Shown: positions 1-8,086 of the stretch, one piece after another
Position numbering within the stretch: position 1 is the stretch's first letter
Layout of the letters: each line of letters opens with the position of its first letter
Assembly: GCA_002282015.1 (NCBI GenBank)
Contig: NCIJ01000001.1
Span: forward strand, 248,001 to 312,000
Direction: 5' to 3'
From: Sulfuricurvum sp. 17-40-25
GTDB taxonomy: Bacteria > Campylobacterota > Campylobacteria > Campylobacterales > Sulfurimonadaceae
Length of the DNA stretch: 64,000 bases
The notes under the pieces: model-generated
What the model saw: the letters and a program-made list of their open reading frames with translations, nothing else
Databases searched by the model: none
Told to the model about the DNA's origin: nothing
Program-made: the position numbers and the translations under genes

Positions 1-531
1 ATAAAACCCGAAAACATCATCGTTACAAAGAAAAAGGGAGAAGCTGGAGTTGATTTCAAAATGGTCGATTTTGGTTCTATCGTTGAGATATTTTCACTCA
101 ACTCGCGTGCGGGAACCGCCAGTTATCTCTCTCCTGAGCGTTTTACAGGCGGTATTATCAATGAGGCAAGCGAAATTTTCTCGATAGGTATAACAATGTA
201 TTGGGCATTAACGGGGATACTGCCTTATGGCGAGATCGAACCGTTTCAAACACCGACGTTTAAATCTGCCAAACGCCCTGTCAAACTCAACAGCAATATC
301 CCCGCATGGCTAGACTCGATCATCATGCACGCCATCGCTATCAATCCTGATGAACGTTATGGCCACTACTCAGAGTTTGTCCATGAACTCAAGTCACCTG
401 AGAGAGTAAAACCGTTTTTTACCAAAGGGGTCCCGCTCATCGAACGCTCACCGCTTACCTTTTACAAAACTGCTTTTTTACTGTTACTGCTCACCCAAGC
501 TATAACACTTATTGCACTGCTGTCTAAATAA
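1..531 (+). CDS. Ser/Thr protein kinase, C-terminal part (5' end outside window)
   Basis: The open frame runs in from the left edge. It starts inside the catalytic loop: residues 1-7 read IKPENII (from HRDxKPEN), and DFG, which binds Mg-ATP, follows about 18 residues later. The APE-like motif is seen as SPERF, followed by the usual C-lobe. A single hydrophobic helix closes the protein (LLLLLTQAITLIALL), so the kinase is anchored in the inner membrane by its C-terminus. Family knowledge: similar kinases, sometimes fused to a PP2C phosphatase, sit in nitrate assimilation loci of several proteobacteria (for example next to nasA/nirB in Pseudomonas). The nitrate genes about 6 kb away make that role plausible here, but this is inference. 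The gene is convergent with tex, with only 5 bases between the stop codons. Confidence 0.9.
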   Translation: MKPENIIVTKKKGEAGVDFKMVDFGSIVEIFSLNSRAGTASYLSPERFTGGIINEASEIFSIGITMYWALTGILPYGEIEPFQTPTFKSAKRPVKLNSNIPAWLDSIIMHAIAINPDERYGHYSEFVHELKSPERVKPFFTKGVPLIERSPLTFYKTAFLLLLLTQAITLIALLSK

Positions 532-536
532 TAGAA

Positions 537-2651
537 TTACGCTTCTTTTAGACTCAGTGCCACTTTGCCTTTTGACACATCCACTTCAACTACGCGTATA
601 CGGCTCAACTGCTGATTGACACTCAATACTTCCAGAGGATGCGCAATACGCTTCTCACTCATCTGTGAGATATGGATCAATCCGTCATTTTTAAGACCAA
701 TATCCACAAATGCCCCAAAATCAGCGATGTTACGTACCACGCCTGAGACAATCGACCCCTCTTTGAGCTCTTTGATATCGGTTAGATCAGATCGAAACAT
801 GATCGGAGGCAGTGTCTCTCTGGGGTCAAATCCAGGTTTACGTAGTTCAGTGATAATATCACTCAGTGTCGCTTCCCCTACCCCTAGTTTTTGAGCGATC
901 TCATTCATCTGAGCTTTTGTTATTGAGGGCAAATCGTATTCTTTGAGAAGTGTTTGTGCCGCACCGTAGCTCTCAGGATGCACTCCGGTGTTGTCAAGGA
1001 TGCTTTTTCCTTCGCGTATGCGAAAGAATCCTGCACACTGTTCATACGCCTTTGCACCTAAGCCTTTGACTTTGAGTAATTCGCTTTTACTTTTAAACAC
1101 GCCGTTACTTTCACGGTGTTCTACTATTGAGCGTGCAATCTTTGAGCCTACCCCTGCTACATACGATAGAAGAGACACTGACGCACTGTTAGGATCAACA
1201 CCGATGCGGTTAACCAAATCTTCGGTCACCTCAGTGAGCTTCTTTTCCAAAAGTTTTTGATCGACATCATGCTGATACTGACCGATTCCTAGCGATTTTG
1301 GATCGATTTTAACCAATGCCGCCATGGGGTCACGCAAACGCTGTGCAATCGAGATAGCACCGCGTATCGTCACATCCAGATTGGGATATTCTTCTTGAGC
1401 GATTTTAGAGGCGGAATAGACCGATGCCCCTGCTTCCGAGACGACCGTATAGGAGAGATTGAGTCCCTCATCACGATTGACTTGAGCAAAAAATTCCTGT
1501 GTCTCTCTGGATGCTGTGCCGTTTCCGATAGCGACACCTGTGATATTGTATTTTTGCGCCAGCTCTTTGATCACTTTTGCCGATGCGGCATAATCACTCA
1601 CTGGAGGCGTTGGATAGATAACCCTGTGAGCGAGATAGGTTCCGTGCTCATCTACCACCGCGAGTTTACATCCTGTACGGTACGCAGGGTCTGCCCCCAA
1701 TATCACCCGTTTGGTAACAGGCGGTGAGCCTAACAGCTGTGTGAGATTTTTGCCAAACGTCGTAATGGCTTGAATATCGGCACGTTCTTTGATAACACCA
1801 TGTATCTCCCGCTCCAAAGAGGGGAATAACAGCCGTTTGAATCCATCCATATACGCTTCGAGTAAAAGTTCACCACTGCTTGCAGCATGTTTGGGGATAC
1901 GATACTGTTTGATCGCATTTTCGACCCGATCCATATCGTGTGTTATCTTGACGGTCAGCTCTTTTTCTGAGACTCCGCGCATAATAGCGAGATACCGATG
2001 TGAGGGAATAGAGCCAATGCGTTCTTGCTTTGAGGCAAGTTTGGCAAACAATCCATCCTCTTTAAGCCCCTTAGCCGCTTTGATCTCAAACGAAGAGTAC
2101 CCTTCCAGTTGCTTGCGCCAATAGTCACGTTCTTTTGGATCATCACTGTAGCGCTCTGCTACTATGTCTTGTGCCCCCTTGATTGCCTCATCAATGCTTT
2201 TAACCGAATTTTTAACAAACTCCTGTGCTTTGCGTCTAAATTCTGCCATCTCTAATCGACCGCTCTCTAGAACATTAGCCAGTGGCTCCAATCCCGCAGC
2301 GATCGCCGATGCCGCACGAGTGTTTTTCTTTTCCTTGAACGGGCGATAGATATCCTCCAGCACTTGAAGCGTTTGAGCCGCCTCAATACTCGTTTTAAGC
2401 TCGTGAGTCAATGTCCCACGCTCAGAGATGAGGCGCATGATCTCTTCTTTACGCTCCAGCAATTTTTTCGAATAAGCATACAGTGTTTCAAACGCACGCA
2501 GCTGCTCATCGGTCGCACCCCCCGTCATCTCTTTACGATAACGGGCGATAAAAGGGATGGTTGACCCCTCTTCGAGGAGTTTTAGTATGGATTCGATATT
2601 GGTTTTTGAAATGCCGGTTTTTTCATGCAATAAAGTAATAAGTGGATTCAT
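537..2651 (-). CDS. tex: Tex-family transcription accessory protein (S1 RNA-binding)
   Basis: 704 residues, close to the usual length for bacterial Tex. The order is an N-terminal helical domain, a YqgF/RuvX-like RNase H fold (about residues 320-450, with ILGADPAYRTGCKLAVV), tandem helix-hairpin-helix motifs (about 490-560, VAGVGSKIARSIVEHR and VKGLGAKAYEQ), and a C-terminal S1 domain (about 630-700, GVVRNIADFGAFVDIG). Tex is a conserved nucleic-acid-binding protein linked to transcription and RNA metabolism. Its precise molecular role is not settled. The ATG start gives a full N-terminus. It appears to be transcribed with the NYN gene just upstream (17-base gap). Confidence 0.95.
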   Translation of the reverse strand: MNPLITLLHEKTGISKTNIESILKLLEEGSTIPFIARYRKEMTGGATDEQLRAFETLYAYSKKLLERKEEIMRLISERGTLTHELKTSIEAAQTLQVLEDIYRPFKEKKNTRAASAIAAGLEPLANVLESGRLEMAEFRRKAQEFVKNSVKSIDEAIKGAQDIVAERYSDDPKERDYWRKQLEGYSSFEIKAAKGLKEDGLFAKLASKQERIGSIPSHRYLAIMRGVSEKELTVKITHDMDRVENAIKQYRIPKHAASSGELLLEAYMDGFKRLLFPSLEREIHGVIKERADIQAITTFGKNLTQLLGSPPVTKRVILGADPAYRTGCKLAVVDEHGTYLAHRVIYPTPPVSDYAASAKVIKELAQKYNITGVAIGNGTASRETQEFFAQVNRDEGLNLSYTVVSEAGASVYSASKIAQEEYPNLDVTIRGAISIAQRLRDPMAALVKIDPKSLGIGQYQHDVDQKLLEKKLTEVTEDLVNRIGVDPNSASVSLLSYVAGVGSKIARSIVEHRESNGVFKSKSELLKVKGLGAKAYEQCAGFFRIREGKSILDNTGVHPESYGAAQTLLKEYDLPSITKAQMNEIAQKLGVGEATLSDIITELRKPGFDPRETLPPIMFRSDLTDIKELKEGSIVSGVVRNIADFGAFVDIGLKNDGLIHISQMSEKRIAHPLEVLSVNQQLSRIRVVEVDVSKGKVALSLKEA

Positions 2652-2668
2652 TTGATGCCTAAAAGAAT

Positions 2669-3394
2669 TTATTTTTCGAGTATAAAGAGGTTATTAGTGA
2701 CATCTGTAGCCTCGGTGAAACGCTCTTTAAGCTCACGATCAAACGTCATCAAATAGACATTGGCATTGCGTAATGTTAGCCCTTTGAAACTCGCCAGCAG
2801 TACATCATCAGCTACATTTTTTCCATGATCGCATTTTGTGAAATTAAACGAATTGAGCGTTTTTTTGTAGTCGTACAAATCCGCTTCCCACTCCGCTTTA
2901 AAGAGATACAAAGAGTCAGGATTAGCAACCACATAGATGCGATTATCAGGGATGTCATATTTTTCAATCACATCGTTAAACATTGATCCAATATTCGAGA
3001 AGTTTTCAATGTCCCAAAACAAATAATGTTCTTTGGACGGTGTCATTTTTGGCTTGTTGATCAAGGTCAGTCGCTTAGTGATATTGTAGTGATTATGGGC
3101 AATATCATTCGTAAGCTCGATAGAGTTTTTGAGCTTCACTGCATCGGTAACATCAAATTTCAGGAGGGTTCCCAACTGAATGTACAGTTCAATGTCTTCT
3201 AGTTCCTGCCGTGCACTCCCTTTTTGATAGCTCGTCAGCGCTTTGAGTTTGTAATGGGGAAAAAGAAGGCCGATTTCCATCACTTTACCAGCGCCAAGAG
3301 CGCTCTTTACTTTTGAAAAAACACGCGCCGCTTCAGGTGTGTTTGCCAATTCTATTGAGCCATAATATTTTTGATAAATAATGATTTTTTGCAT
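2669..3394 (-). CDS. NYN/PIN-like domain protein, putative ribonuclease
   Basis: 241 residues. The C-terminal half (about residues 120-240) has the acidic pattern of NYN/LabA-type PIN-like nucleases: Asp128 in FWDIENF, Asp196/Asp197 in ADDVLLASF, and Asp219 in LMTFDREL. These would form a metal-dependent active site. The N-terminal half (about 1-110) is helical and I do not recognise it; it may bind substrate. The gene lies 17 bases upstream of tex on the same strand, so the two may be co-expressed in RNA metabolism (inference). No signal peptide, so cytoplasmic. The substrate is unknown. Confidence 0.6.
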   Translation of the reverse strand: MQKIIIYQKYYGSIELANTPEAARVFSKVKSALGAGKVMEIGLLFPHYKLKALTSYQKGSARQELEDIELYIQLGTLLKFDVTDAVKLKNSIELTNDIAHNHYNITKRLTLINKPKMTPSKEHYLFWDIENFSNIGSMFNDVIEKYDIPDNRIYVVANPDSLYLFKAEWEADLYDYKKTLNSFNFTKCDHGKNVADDVLLASFKGLTLRNANVYLMTFDRELKERFTEATDVTNNLFILEK

Positions 3395-3588
3395 GTACGC
3401 ATTTTAGCGTTTAAAACTTTGGGGACACTTCAAAAATTCTTCTCATTCATTATCCCCTTAAAGACCTTGTTTACTTACATTACCTTACACTTCTTTCTTT
3501 GAGATAATTAAGAGAATTTTATATTACTTTAAAGATATAGAGCATATGATGTTCTCCCAAAACGATGTTTCTATAAGGTTTGTGTTGA

Positions 3589-5220
3589 ATGAATACCTAT
3601 AATCTCGAAAACACCCAACTGCATGAACTTCTTGAACACTCTCCAGATGGTATTTTTACCATCGATACTAACGGCTACATTCAGTATGTCAACCCTGCAT
3701 TTTGCAGACTACTAGGCTATAGTGCAGAGGAACTGCACGCAACACCTATAGGCAATTATTTGGGTGATATCACCATCTTCGCAACCTGTATGCAAAGTAT
3801 CGAAGCCGTTGGCTACTGCAATGACCAAGAAACCATTTTTACTCGCAGAGACGGCTCTGTCGTTCATATCTCTAAAAATGTTCAAGCATTACATGACAAA
3901 GATGGAAATATATACAGCATTCTCATTAACGTCCGTGATATGACCGCTGTGCATAAACTGAACAAAGAGCTGATGGAAGCGAAGTACGATGTTCTCACAC
4001 AACTTCCAAATCGAACCAAACTCTTAAATGATATTGACGCACTAGATAGTTCTTTTAACCTTGTTTTGATCAATATTGACAGCTTCAAAGAGGTCAATAC
4101 CTTTTATGGACATACGATTGCAGATCAACTTCTACACTCTTTTGCTGTTGAATTGGTTAACTATGCTAAAGAGATGAAAAATGCAACCGTCTATAAACTC
4201 CCCGTAGATGAATATGTCATTCTCGTTCAAAGCAACTGCAGTAAAGTTGAAATTCATGAGTGTATTACTGATTTATCTCATGCTTTAAACAATAAAGTTT
4301 ATACCATCGATGATCATGAAATCAGTTTAAACGTCACTATCGGTATTGCAGGATCAGACATTGGAAGCCTCTATCGTATCGATAAAAAAGAGGTTATGGC
4401 ACACTCAGACATGGCACTTAAGTTGGCTAAAAAAAGACGTAAAAACTACCTTTATTATGACGAGTCTTTGCATATCAAAGAGGACTATAAAAATAATGTT
4501 TTATGGATTAAAAGACTACGGGATACCATTTATGACAACAGAGTCGTCCCCTTTTACCAACCCATTGTCAATGCTAAAACACTCAAAATAGAAAAATACG
4601 AGGCATTGGTGCGTATCATTGAAAAAGACGGTACGATCATCCCTCCCATAGAGTTTTTAGAAATCTCTAAAAAAGTCAGACTTTACCATTACATAACCAC
4701 CATTATGTTGGACAAAGTGATTGAAGAAATGGCGCATCACCCACAGTTGCAATGCTCAGTCAACCTATCAATTGAAGACATTAATGATCCCTATGTAAAT
4801 GCCTATATCATCGATAAGATAAAAGAGTGTACCTATAGCGATCGTATCATTTTTGAGATCCTTGAATCCGAGGGAATCGAAAATTATGAGATCATCAGCG
4901 ATTTTATTACTCAGGTAAAACACTACGGTGTCCAAATCGCGATCGATGATTTTGGTGCAGGGTATTCTAATTTTGTCTACATCACTAAATTGGATATTGA
5001 CTACATCAAAATAGACGGCTCCATCATCTATAATATCGATACCGACACAACCTCACAAATCATTACCAAAACAATCATCGATTTTGCAAACCAACTCAAT
5101 ATCAAAACCGTTGCCGAATTTGTTCACAATGAGAGTGTCAATAACTATCTAAAAAATCTTTCCTTAAGCCATTTACAAGGCTACTTTTATGGAGAGCCTA
5201 CCCCTTTAATTAAAGATTGA
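3589..5220 (+). CDS. PAS-GGDEF(degenerate)-EAL protein, probable c-di-GMP phosphodiesterase
   Basis: 543 residues with no membrane segment. A PAS/PAC sensor (about 8-125, HSPDGIFTIDTNGYIQYVNP) is followed by a GGDEF domain (about 130-290) whose signature is replaced by PVDEY at 205-209, so it should not make c-di-GMP. It may still bind GTP as a regulatory site. The EAL domain (about 300-540) keeps EALVR at 338 and IDDFGAGYSNF near 452, so hydrolysis of c-di-GMP is likely. The start is ATG at 3589, after an AAGG-like site. The upstream gap (3395-3588) is AT-rich with no clear promoter. It stands alone between the tex pair and the exported SOD-like gene. Confidence 0.88.
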   Translation: MNTYNLENTQLHELLEHSPDGIFTIDTNGYIQYVNPAFCRLLGYSAEELHATPIGNYLGDITIFATCMQSIEAVGYCNDQETIFTRRDGSVVHISKNVQALHDKDGNIYSILINVRDMTAVHKLNKELMEAKYDVLTQLPNRTKLLNDIDALDSSFNLVLINIDSFKEVNTFYGHTIADQLLHSFAVELVNYAKEMKNATVYKLPVDEYVILVQSNCSKVEIHECITDLSHALNNKVYTIDDHEISLNVTIGIAGSDIGSLYRIDKKEVMAHSDMALKLAKKRRKNYLYYDESLHIKEDYKNNVLWIKRLRDTIYDNRVVPFYQPIVNAKTLKIEKYEALVRIIEKDGTIIPPIEFLEISKKVRLYHYITTIMLDKVIEEMAHHPQLQCSVNLSIEDINDPYVNAYIIDKIKECTYSDRIIFEILESEGIENYEIISDFITQVKHYGVQIAIDDFGAGYSNFVYITKLDIDYIKIDGSIIYNIDTDTTSQIITKTIIDFANQLNIKTVAEFVHNESVNNYLKNLSLSHLQGYFYGEPTPLIKD

Positions 5221-5299
5221 CTTTTTTAAAGTTAAGTTTTTTTTATAGTATCTACTGCTATAAAGCATGCAATGTATTAATTAACCCAAGGATTACACG

Positions 5300-5995
5300 A
5301 TGGAAAGAAGAGATTTTATGGCATTAAGCGCTGCTACTTTAGCAAGCGGATTAACAGCTGCCACTGCAGCCGATACGGTATCCACACCTGCACCTAGAGC
5401 AGTTCAAGGCGAGTTATTGGTTGCGAAACCACTCCCGTTTGACCCAAAAAGTCTCGACGGGATCTCCAAGAAAATGATCGTATCCCACCATGACAACAAT
5501 TATGCGGGAGCCGTCAAACGTTCACGCGCTATTGAAGAAAAAATCGTAGCTCTTAGCAGTTCTGCTAACCCGTTTGAATTTGGTGCACTCAAGCGTGAGC
5601 AAATGGTTGCACTTAACTCGATGATCTTGCATGAATACTATTTTGATGCTCTTGGAGCTGCTGGAACGATGAACAGTAAACTAAAAAGCATGCTTGAATC
5701 CTCGTTTCGTACCGTAGGCGAATGGGAAAATGAGTTTAAAAAAATCGCACTCTCCCTAAGTGGCGGATCGGGATGGGTATTTTTGGTTTACAATGAGCGA
5801 CTTAAACGCCTTGAAAACGTTTGGTCATGGGATCATATGCACAGTCTATGGGATTCTAAGATCATTTTGGCATTGGATATGTACGAGCACTCGTATCAAA
5901 TGGATTTTGGTTCCAATGCAAAAGGATACCTAGATGCGTTTTTCAAAAATATTAACTGGAATGTAGTAAACACCCGAATAGGTGCTATAGCTTAA
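5300..5995 (+). CDS. Exported Fe/Mn superoxide dismutase-like protein
   Basis: 231 residues. It begins with a twin-arginine-like leader (MERRDFMALSAATLASG) ending near an Ala-rich cleavage region about residue 24, so the product is probably exported to the periplasm. The SOD fold follows, with all four expected metal ligands by alignment from memory: His63, His111 (ILHEYYFD), Asp193 and His197 (LDMYEHSYQMDFG), plus GSGWVFLV. The canonical second-shell residues just after the first ligand are changed (HHDNNYAGA, where SodB has HYGKHHQTY). The gateway His30 and Tyr34 equivalents appear to be Asn67 and Ala71. It has an AAGGA ribosome site and overlaps the siroheme gene tail to tail by 11 bases. 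Confidence 0.85.
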   Translation: MERRDFMALSAATLASGLTAATAADTVSTPAPRAVQGELLVAKPLPFDPKSLDGISKKMIVSHHDNNYAGAVKRSRAIEEKIVALSSSANPFEFGALKREQMVALNSMILHEYYFDALGAAGTMNSKLKSMLESSFRTVGEWENEFKKIALSLSGGSGWVFLVYNERLKRLENVWSWDHMHSLWDSKIILALDMYEHSYQMDFGSNAKGYLDAFFKNINWNVVNTRIGAIA

Positions 5996-6542
5996 AAAAA
6001 TCACGGCATATGCCGATGATTTTCTCCTGTCTCTCTTTTCCTACACTCTCAGTTTGACGAATTTTATGGACACGTTCTATTAGATCATGAACACCTTGCG
6101 GAATGAGCTTGGTCAAAAACTGCCGCAATGCAGAACTAACAGCAGGGGCTTTACCCGATGTATTGATTCCAATACATAAATCCCCCTCAACAATCAGCGC
6201 TGGGAAGATAAACGAACACAAAAGCGGTGAATCAACACAGTTGACCGGTGTTTTGGTTTTTATACATGCTGTGTATATCTTCTCTTGTTCTCCTATATCG
6301 TCCAATGCCCCTATGACCAAAAAACGATTATCACAATCCTCAATCTTGTACTCACGCTCTAGCAAAACAATCTTGTGTACATCACTCAATGTTCTGATCT
6401 CATCGTGAATAACGGGTGCGATAACCGTTAGTTTTGGTATAAATTTAACCAACTGCTCAAGCTTTCGTAAAGCAACTTCACCTGCACCAATCACAACAAT
6501 ATCTTGTTCTTTCAAATCCACAAACATGGGAAAAAGTGCCAT
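5985..6542 (-). CDS. Precorrin-2 dehydrogenase / sirohydrochlorin ferrochelatase-like (CysG-N/Met8 family)
   Basis: 185 residues, the usual size for stand-alone CysG-N/Met8 proteins. An N-terminal Rossmann motif (VVIGAGEVALRKLEQL, about 15-30) binds NAD. The middle has VNCVDSPLLCSFIFPALI and INTSGKAPAVSSALRQF, both typical of the family. It oxidises precorrin-2 to sirohydrochlorin and may insert iron, giving siroheme for NirA encoded nearby. I chose ATG at 6542, preceded by AAGGG, over the TTG one codon earlier. The partner cobA is on the other strand, about 0.8 kb away, with a toxin-antitoxin-like pair in between. Confidence 0.9.
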   Translation of the reverse strand: MALFPMFVDLKEQDIVVIGAGEVALRKLEQLVKFIPKLTVIAPVIHDEIRTLSDVHKIVLLEREYKIEDCDNRFLVIGALDDIGEQEKIYTACIKTKTPVNCVDSPLLCSFIFPALIVEGDLCIGINTSGKAPAVSSALRQFLTKLIPQGVHDLIERVHKIRQTESVGKERQEKIIGICRDFFKL

Positions 6543-6559
6543 CAAAAACCCTTTTTAAG

Positions 6560-6895
6560 CTAACCTATAATCTCAATAATGCCTATTTCATTAGCTTTTA
6601 TTATCGCTTTAATTCGAACGGCATGTTTTAATAATGTCTCACCATTTTTTTCGACCGAACTGTTCCCAGTCCGAAGCCAGATGATATGTGGAGGAAATCC
6701 ATGATACGTAGTCAGTTCATTGAAATCAGAATCTTTACTGACAATAACATAACCATTCTCTTTAGCATACTTCCACACATCAAAATCCGATGCAGTATCT
6801 AAGTGTAATGCAGCAATATGTATTGACTGGGGAAACTCTTCAATGACTTTTTGGATTAAACGATATGAGAGATTTTGGTCGAAAAGAAGCTTCAT
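6560..6895 (-). CDS. DUF5615 family PIN-like protein, putative toxin
   Basis: 111 residues. The opening KLLFDQNLSYRL and the later VIVSKDSDFNEL carry the acidic residues of DUF5615 (Mut7-C/PIN-like), a family normally found beside DUF433 proteins. The ATG at 6895 overlaps the stop of the upstream DUF433 gene in ATGA, so translation is probably coupled. By analogy with VapC it may be an RNase toxin, but that has not been shown generally for this family. It sits between the two siroheme genes and is unrelated to nitrate metabolism by sequence. Confidence 0.8.
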   Translation of the reverse strand: MKLLFDQNLSYRLIQKVIEEFPQSIHIAALHLDTASDFDVWKYAKENGYVIVSKDSDFNELTTYHGFPPHIIWLRTGNSSVEKNGETLLKHAVRIKAIIKANEIGIIEIIG

Positions 6896-7116
6896 GCACA
6901 AACCGAAAGTTTATGCTCTTTGTCTGCTGCATAAGACAATGTAGCCAAAATATCCTCTTCTGTAAGTTCAGGAAAATCTTCGATAATTTGAGCGAAGTTC
7001 ATTTTGTTTGCAAGCATGTCGAGAATATCATACACGCTAATACGCATACCACGAATTGTAGGCTTTCCCGAACGAATCCGAGCATCAATAGTGATGATAG
7101 TGTGATAGTCCTTCAT
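6892..7116 (-). CDS. DUF433 domain protein, putative antitoxin
   Basis: 74 residues. The motif GKPTIRGMRISVYDILDML followed by an acidic stretch (DFPELTEEDI) is diagnostic of DUF433, which is predicted to be a small helix-turn-helix protein. It is the first gene of the pair with DUF5615 and probably represses its own promoter (inference). ATG at 7116 is preceded by an AAAGGG site. A TATAAT element on this strand lies at 7148-7153, about 32 bases upstream of the start. Confidence 0.82.
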   Translation of the reverse strand: MKDYHTIITIDARIRSGKPTIRGMRISVYDILDMLANKMNFAQIIEDFPELTEEDILATLSYAADKEHKLSVCA

Positions 7117-7147
7117 GACATGCCCTTTTTATTAATGAATTATAAAT

Positions 7148-7153
7148 ATTATA
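7148..7153 (-). promoter_or_regulatory. Probable -10 element (TATAAT) for the DUF433/DUF5615 pair
   Basis: An exact TATAAT on the minus strand, 32 bases before the DUF433 start. A TTGCGT lies too close upstream to be a well-spaced -35 box. Campylobacterota sigma70 promoters often lack a good -35, so the call rests on the -10 alone. Confidence 0.4.
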
Positions 7154-7306
7154 CTACATAAATAACGCAAAAGCTTCTAAGGAAATTACACAATCCCTTT
7201 TTCTTTAAATAAAGTAAAAATATGCTTAAAAATTAATCACTGTATTGCAATATGCTTCCACATTTTACACTATCATTTCCATATAAAAAAGTCCTAAAAG
7301 GAAAAA

Positions 7307-8086
7307 ATGATGAATGGCTCTCTTTACTTGATCGGATGCGGACCCGGTGATGCCGATTTACTCACCATCAAAGCACTGAAGACCATCCAAAAGCTCGATG
7401 TCGCTCTCATCGATCATTTACTCACCCAAGAGATCATTGATTTGATTCCGACATCGACCAAAGTGGTATTCGTCGGAAAAGAAAAAGGAGCTCACAGCTC
7501 AACCCAAGATGAGATCAACATCATCATAGCATCGTATGCTCTGCAAGGCTTACGTGTCGGACGTCTCAAATGCGGTGATCCCTATATCTTCGGTCGAGGA
7601 ACCGAAGAAGCCATCTATGCTATGGAACGTAACATTCACACTGAAGTGATTCCAGGTATTTCTTCTGCCCTCAGCGGTCCCTTAAGCGCAGGTATCGCTC
7701 CAACCGCGCGAGGTTATGCAACAGGGATGTCGGTCGTATCTGCACATCTGGCAGGAGATCGTGTAAACTTAGGCTGGATACCGCTTTTGGGTATGCCCAG
7801 TCATACTACGATCTTATTGATGGGACTAAGCCGTGCCGAACAAATCACCACAGAAGCACTGCAACAGGGGATCAACCCCTCTATGAGCGTTGCCATCGTT
7901 TCCAATGCGACCAGTGCAAACCAAAGTACGATTATCACCACCCTAAACGATCTGGCAAGTGCCGCTAAAAAAGCGCCCAAACCTGCTATTATGATTTTTG
8001 GCGATGTGGTCGCACTCGAATCTAAACTTCCAAAATACATCCATGAGATCAAGGAGACTACCCATGACATCGCTAATGCAGGCTAA
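7307..8086 (+). CDS. cobA: Uroporphyrinogen-III C-methyltransferase
   Basis: 259 residues, the size of a single-domain SUMT. It has LIGCGPGDADLLTIKA at the N-terminus (SAM site), GRLKCGDPYIFGRGTEE near 85-100, and PGISSALSGPLSAGI near 120. It methylates uroporphyrinogen III twice to precorrin-2, which the CysG-N-like protein at 5985-6542 converts onward to siroheme for NirA. ATG at 7307 follows AGGAAAAA; a second ATG is the next codon. It is the first gene of the plus-strand nitrate operon, and nirA begins 23 bases before its stop. Confidence 0.93.
   Translation: MMNGSLYLIGCGPGDADLLTIKALKTIQKLDVALIDHLLTQEIIDLIPTSTKVVFVGKEKGAHSSTQDEINIIIASYALQGLRVGRLKCGDPYIFGRGTEEAIYAMERNIHTEVIPGISSALSGPLSAGIAPTARGYATGMSVVSAHLAGDRVNLGWIPLLGMPSHTTILLMGLSRAEQITTEALQQGINPSMSVAIVSNATSANQSTIITTLNDLASAAKKAPKPAIMIFGDVVALESKLPKYIHEIKETTHDIANAG

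Noticed and set aside
7200-7306. Sigma54-type promoter before cobA (TGGCAC-N5-TTGCA)
   Set aside because: A TTGCA is present, but without the TGG half at the required spacing.
7998-8063. Upstream extension of nirA
   Set aside because: It would overlap cobA heavily. A well-placed AAGGAG supports the ATG at 8064.
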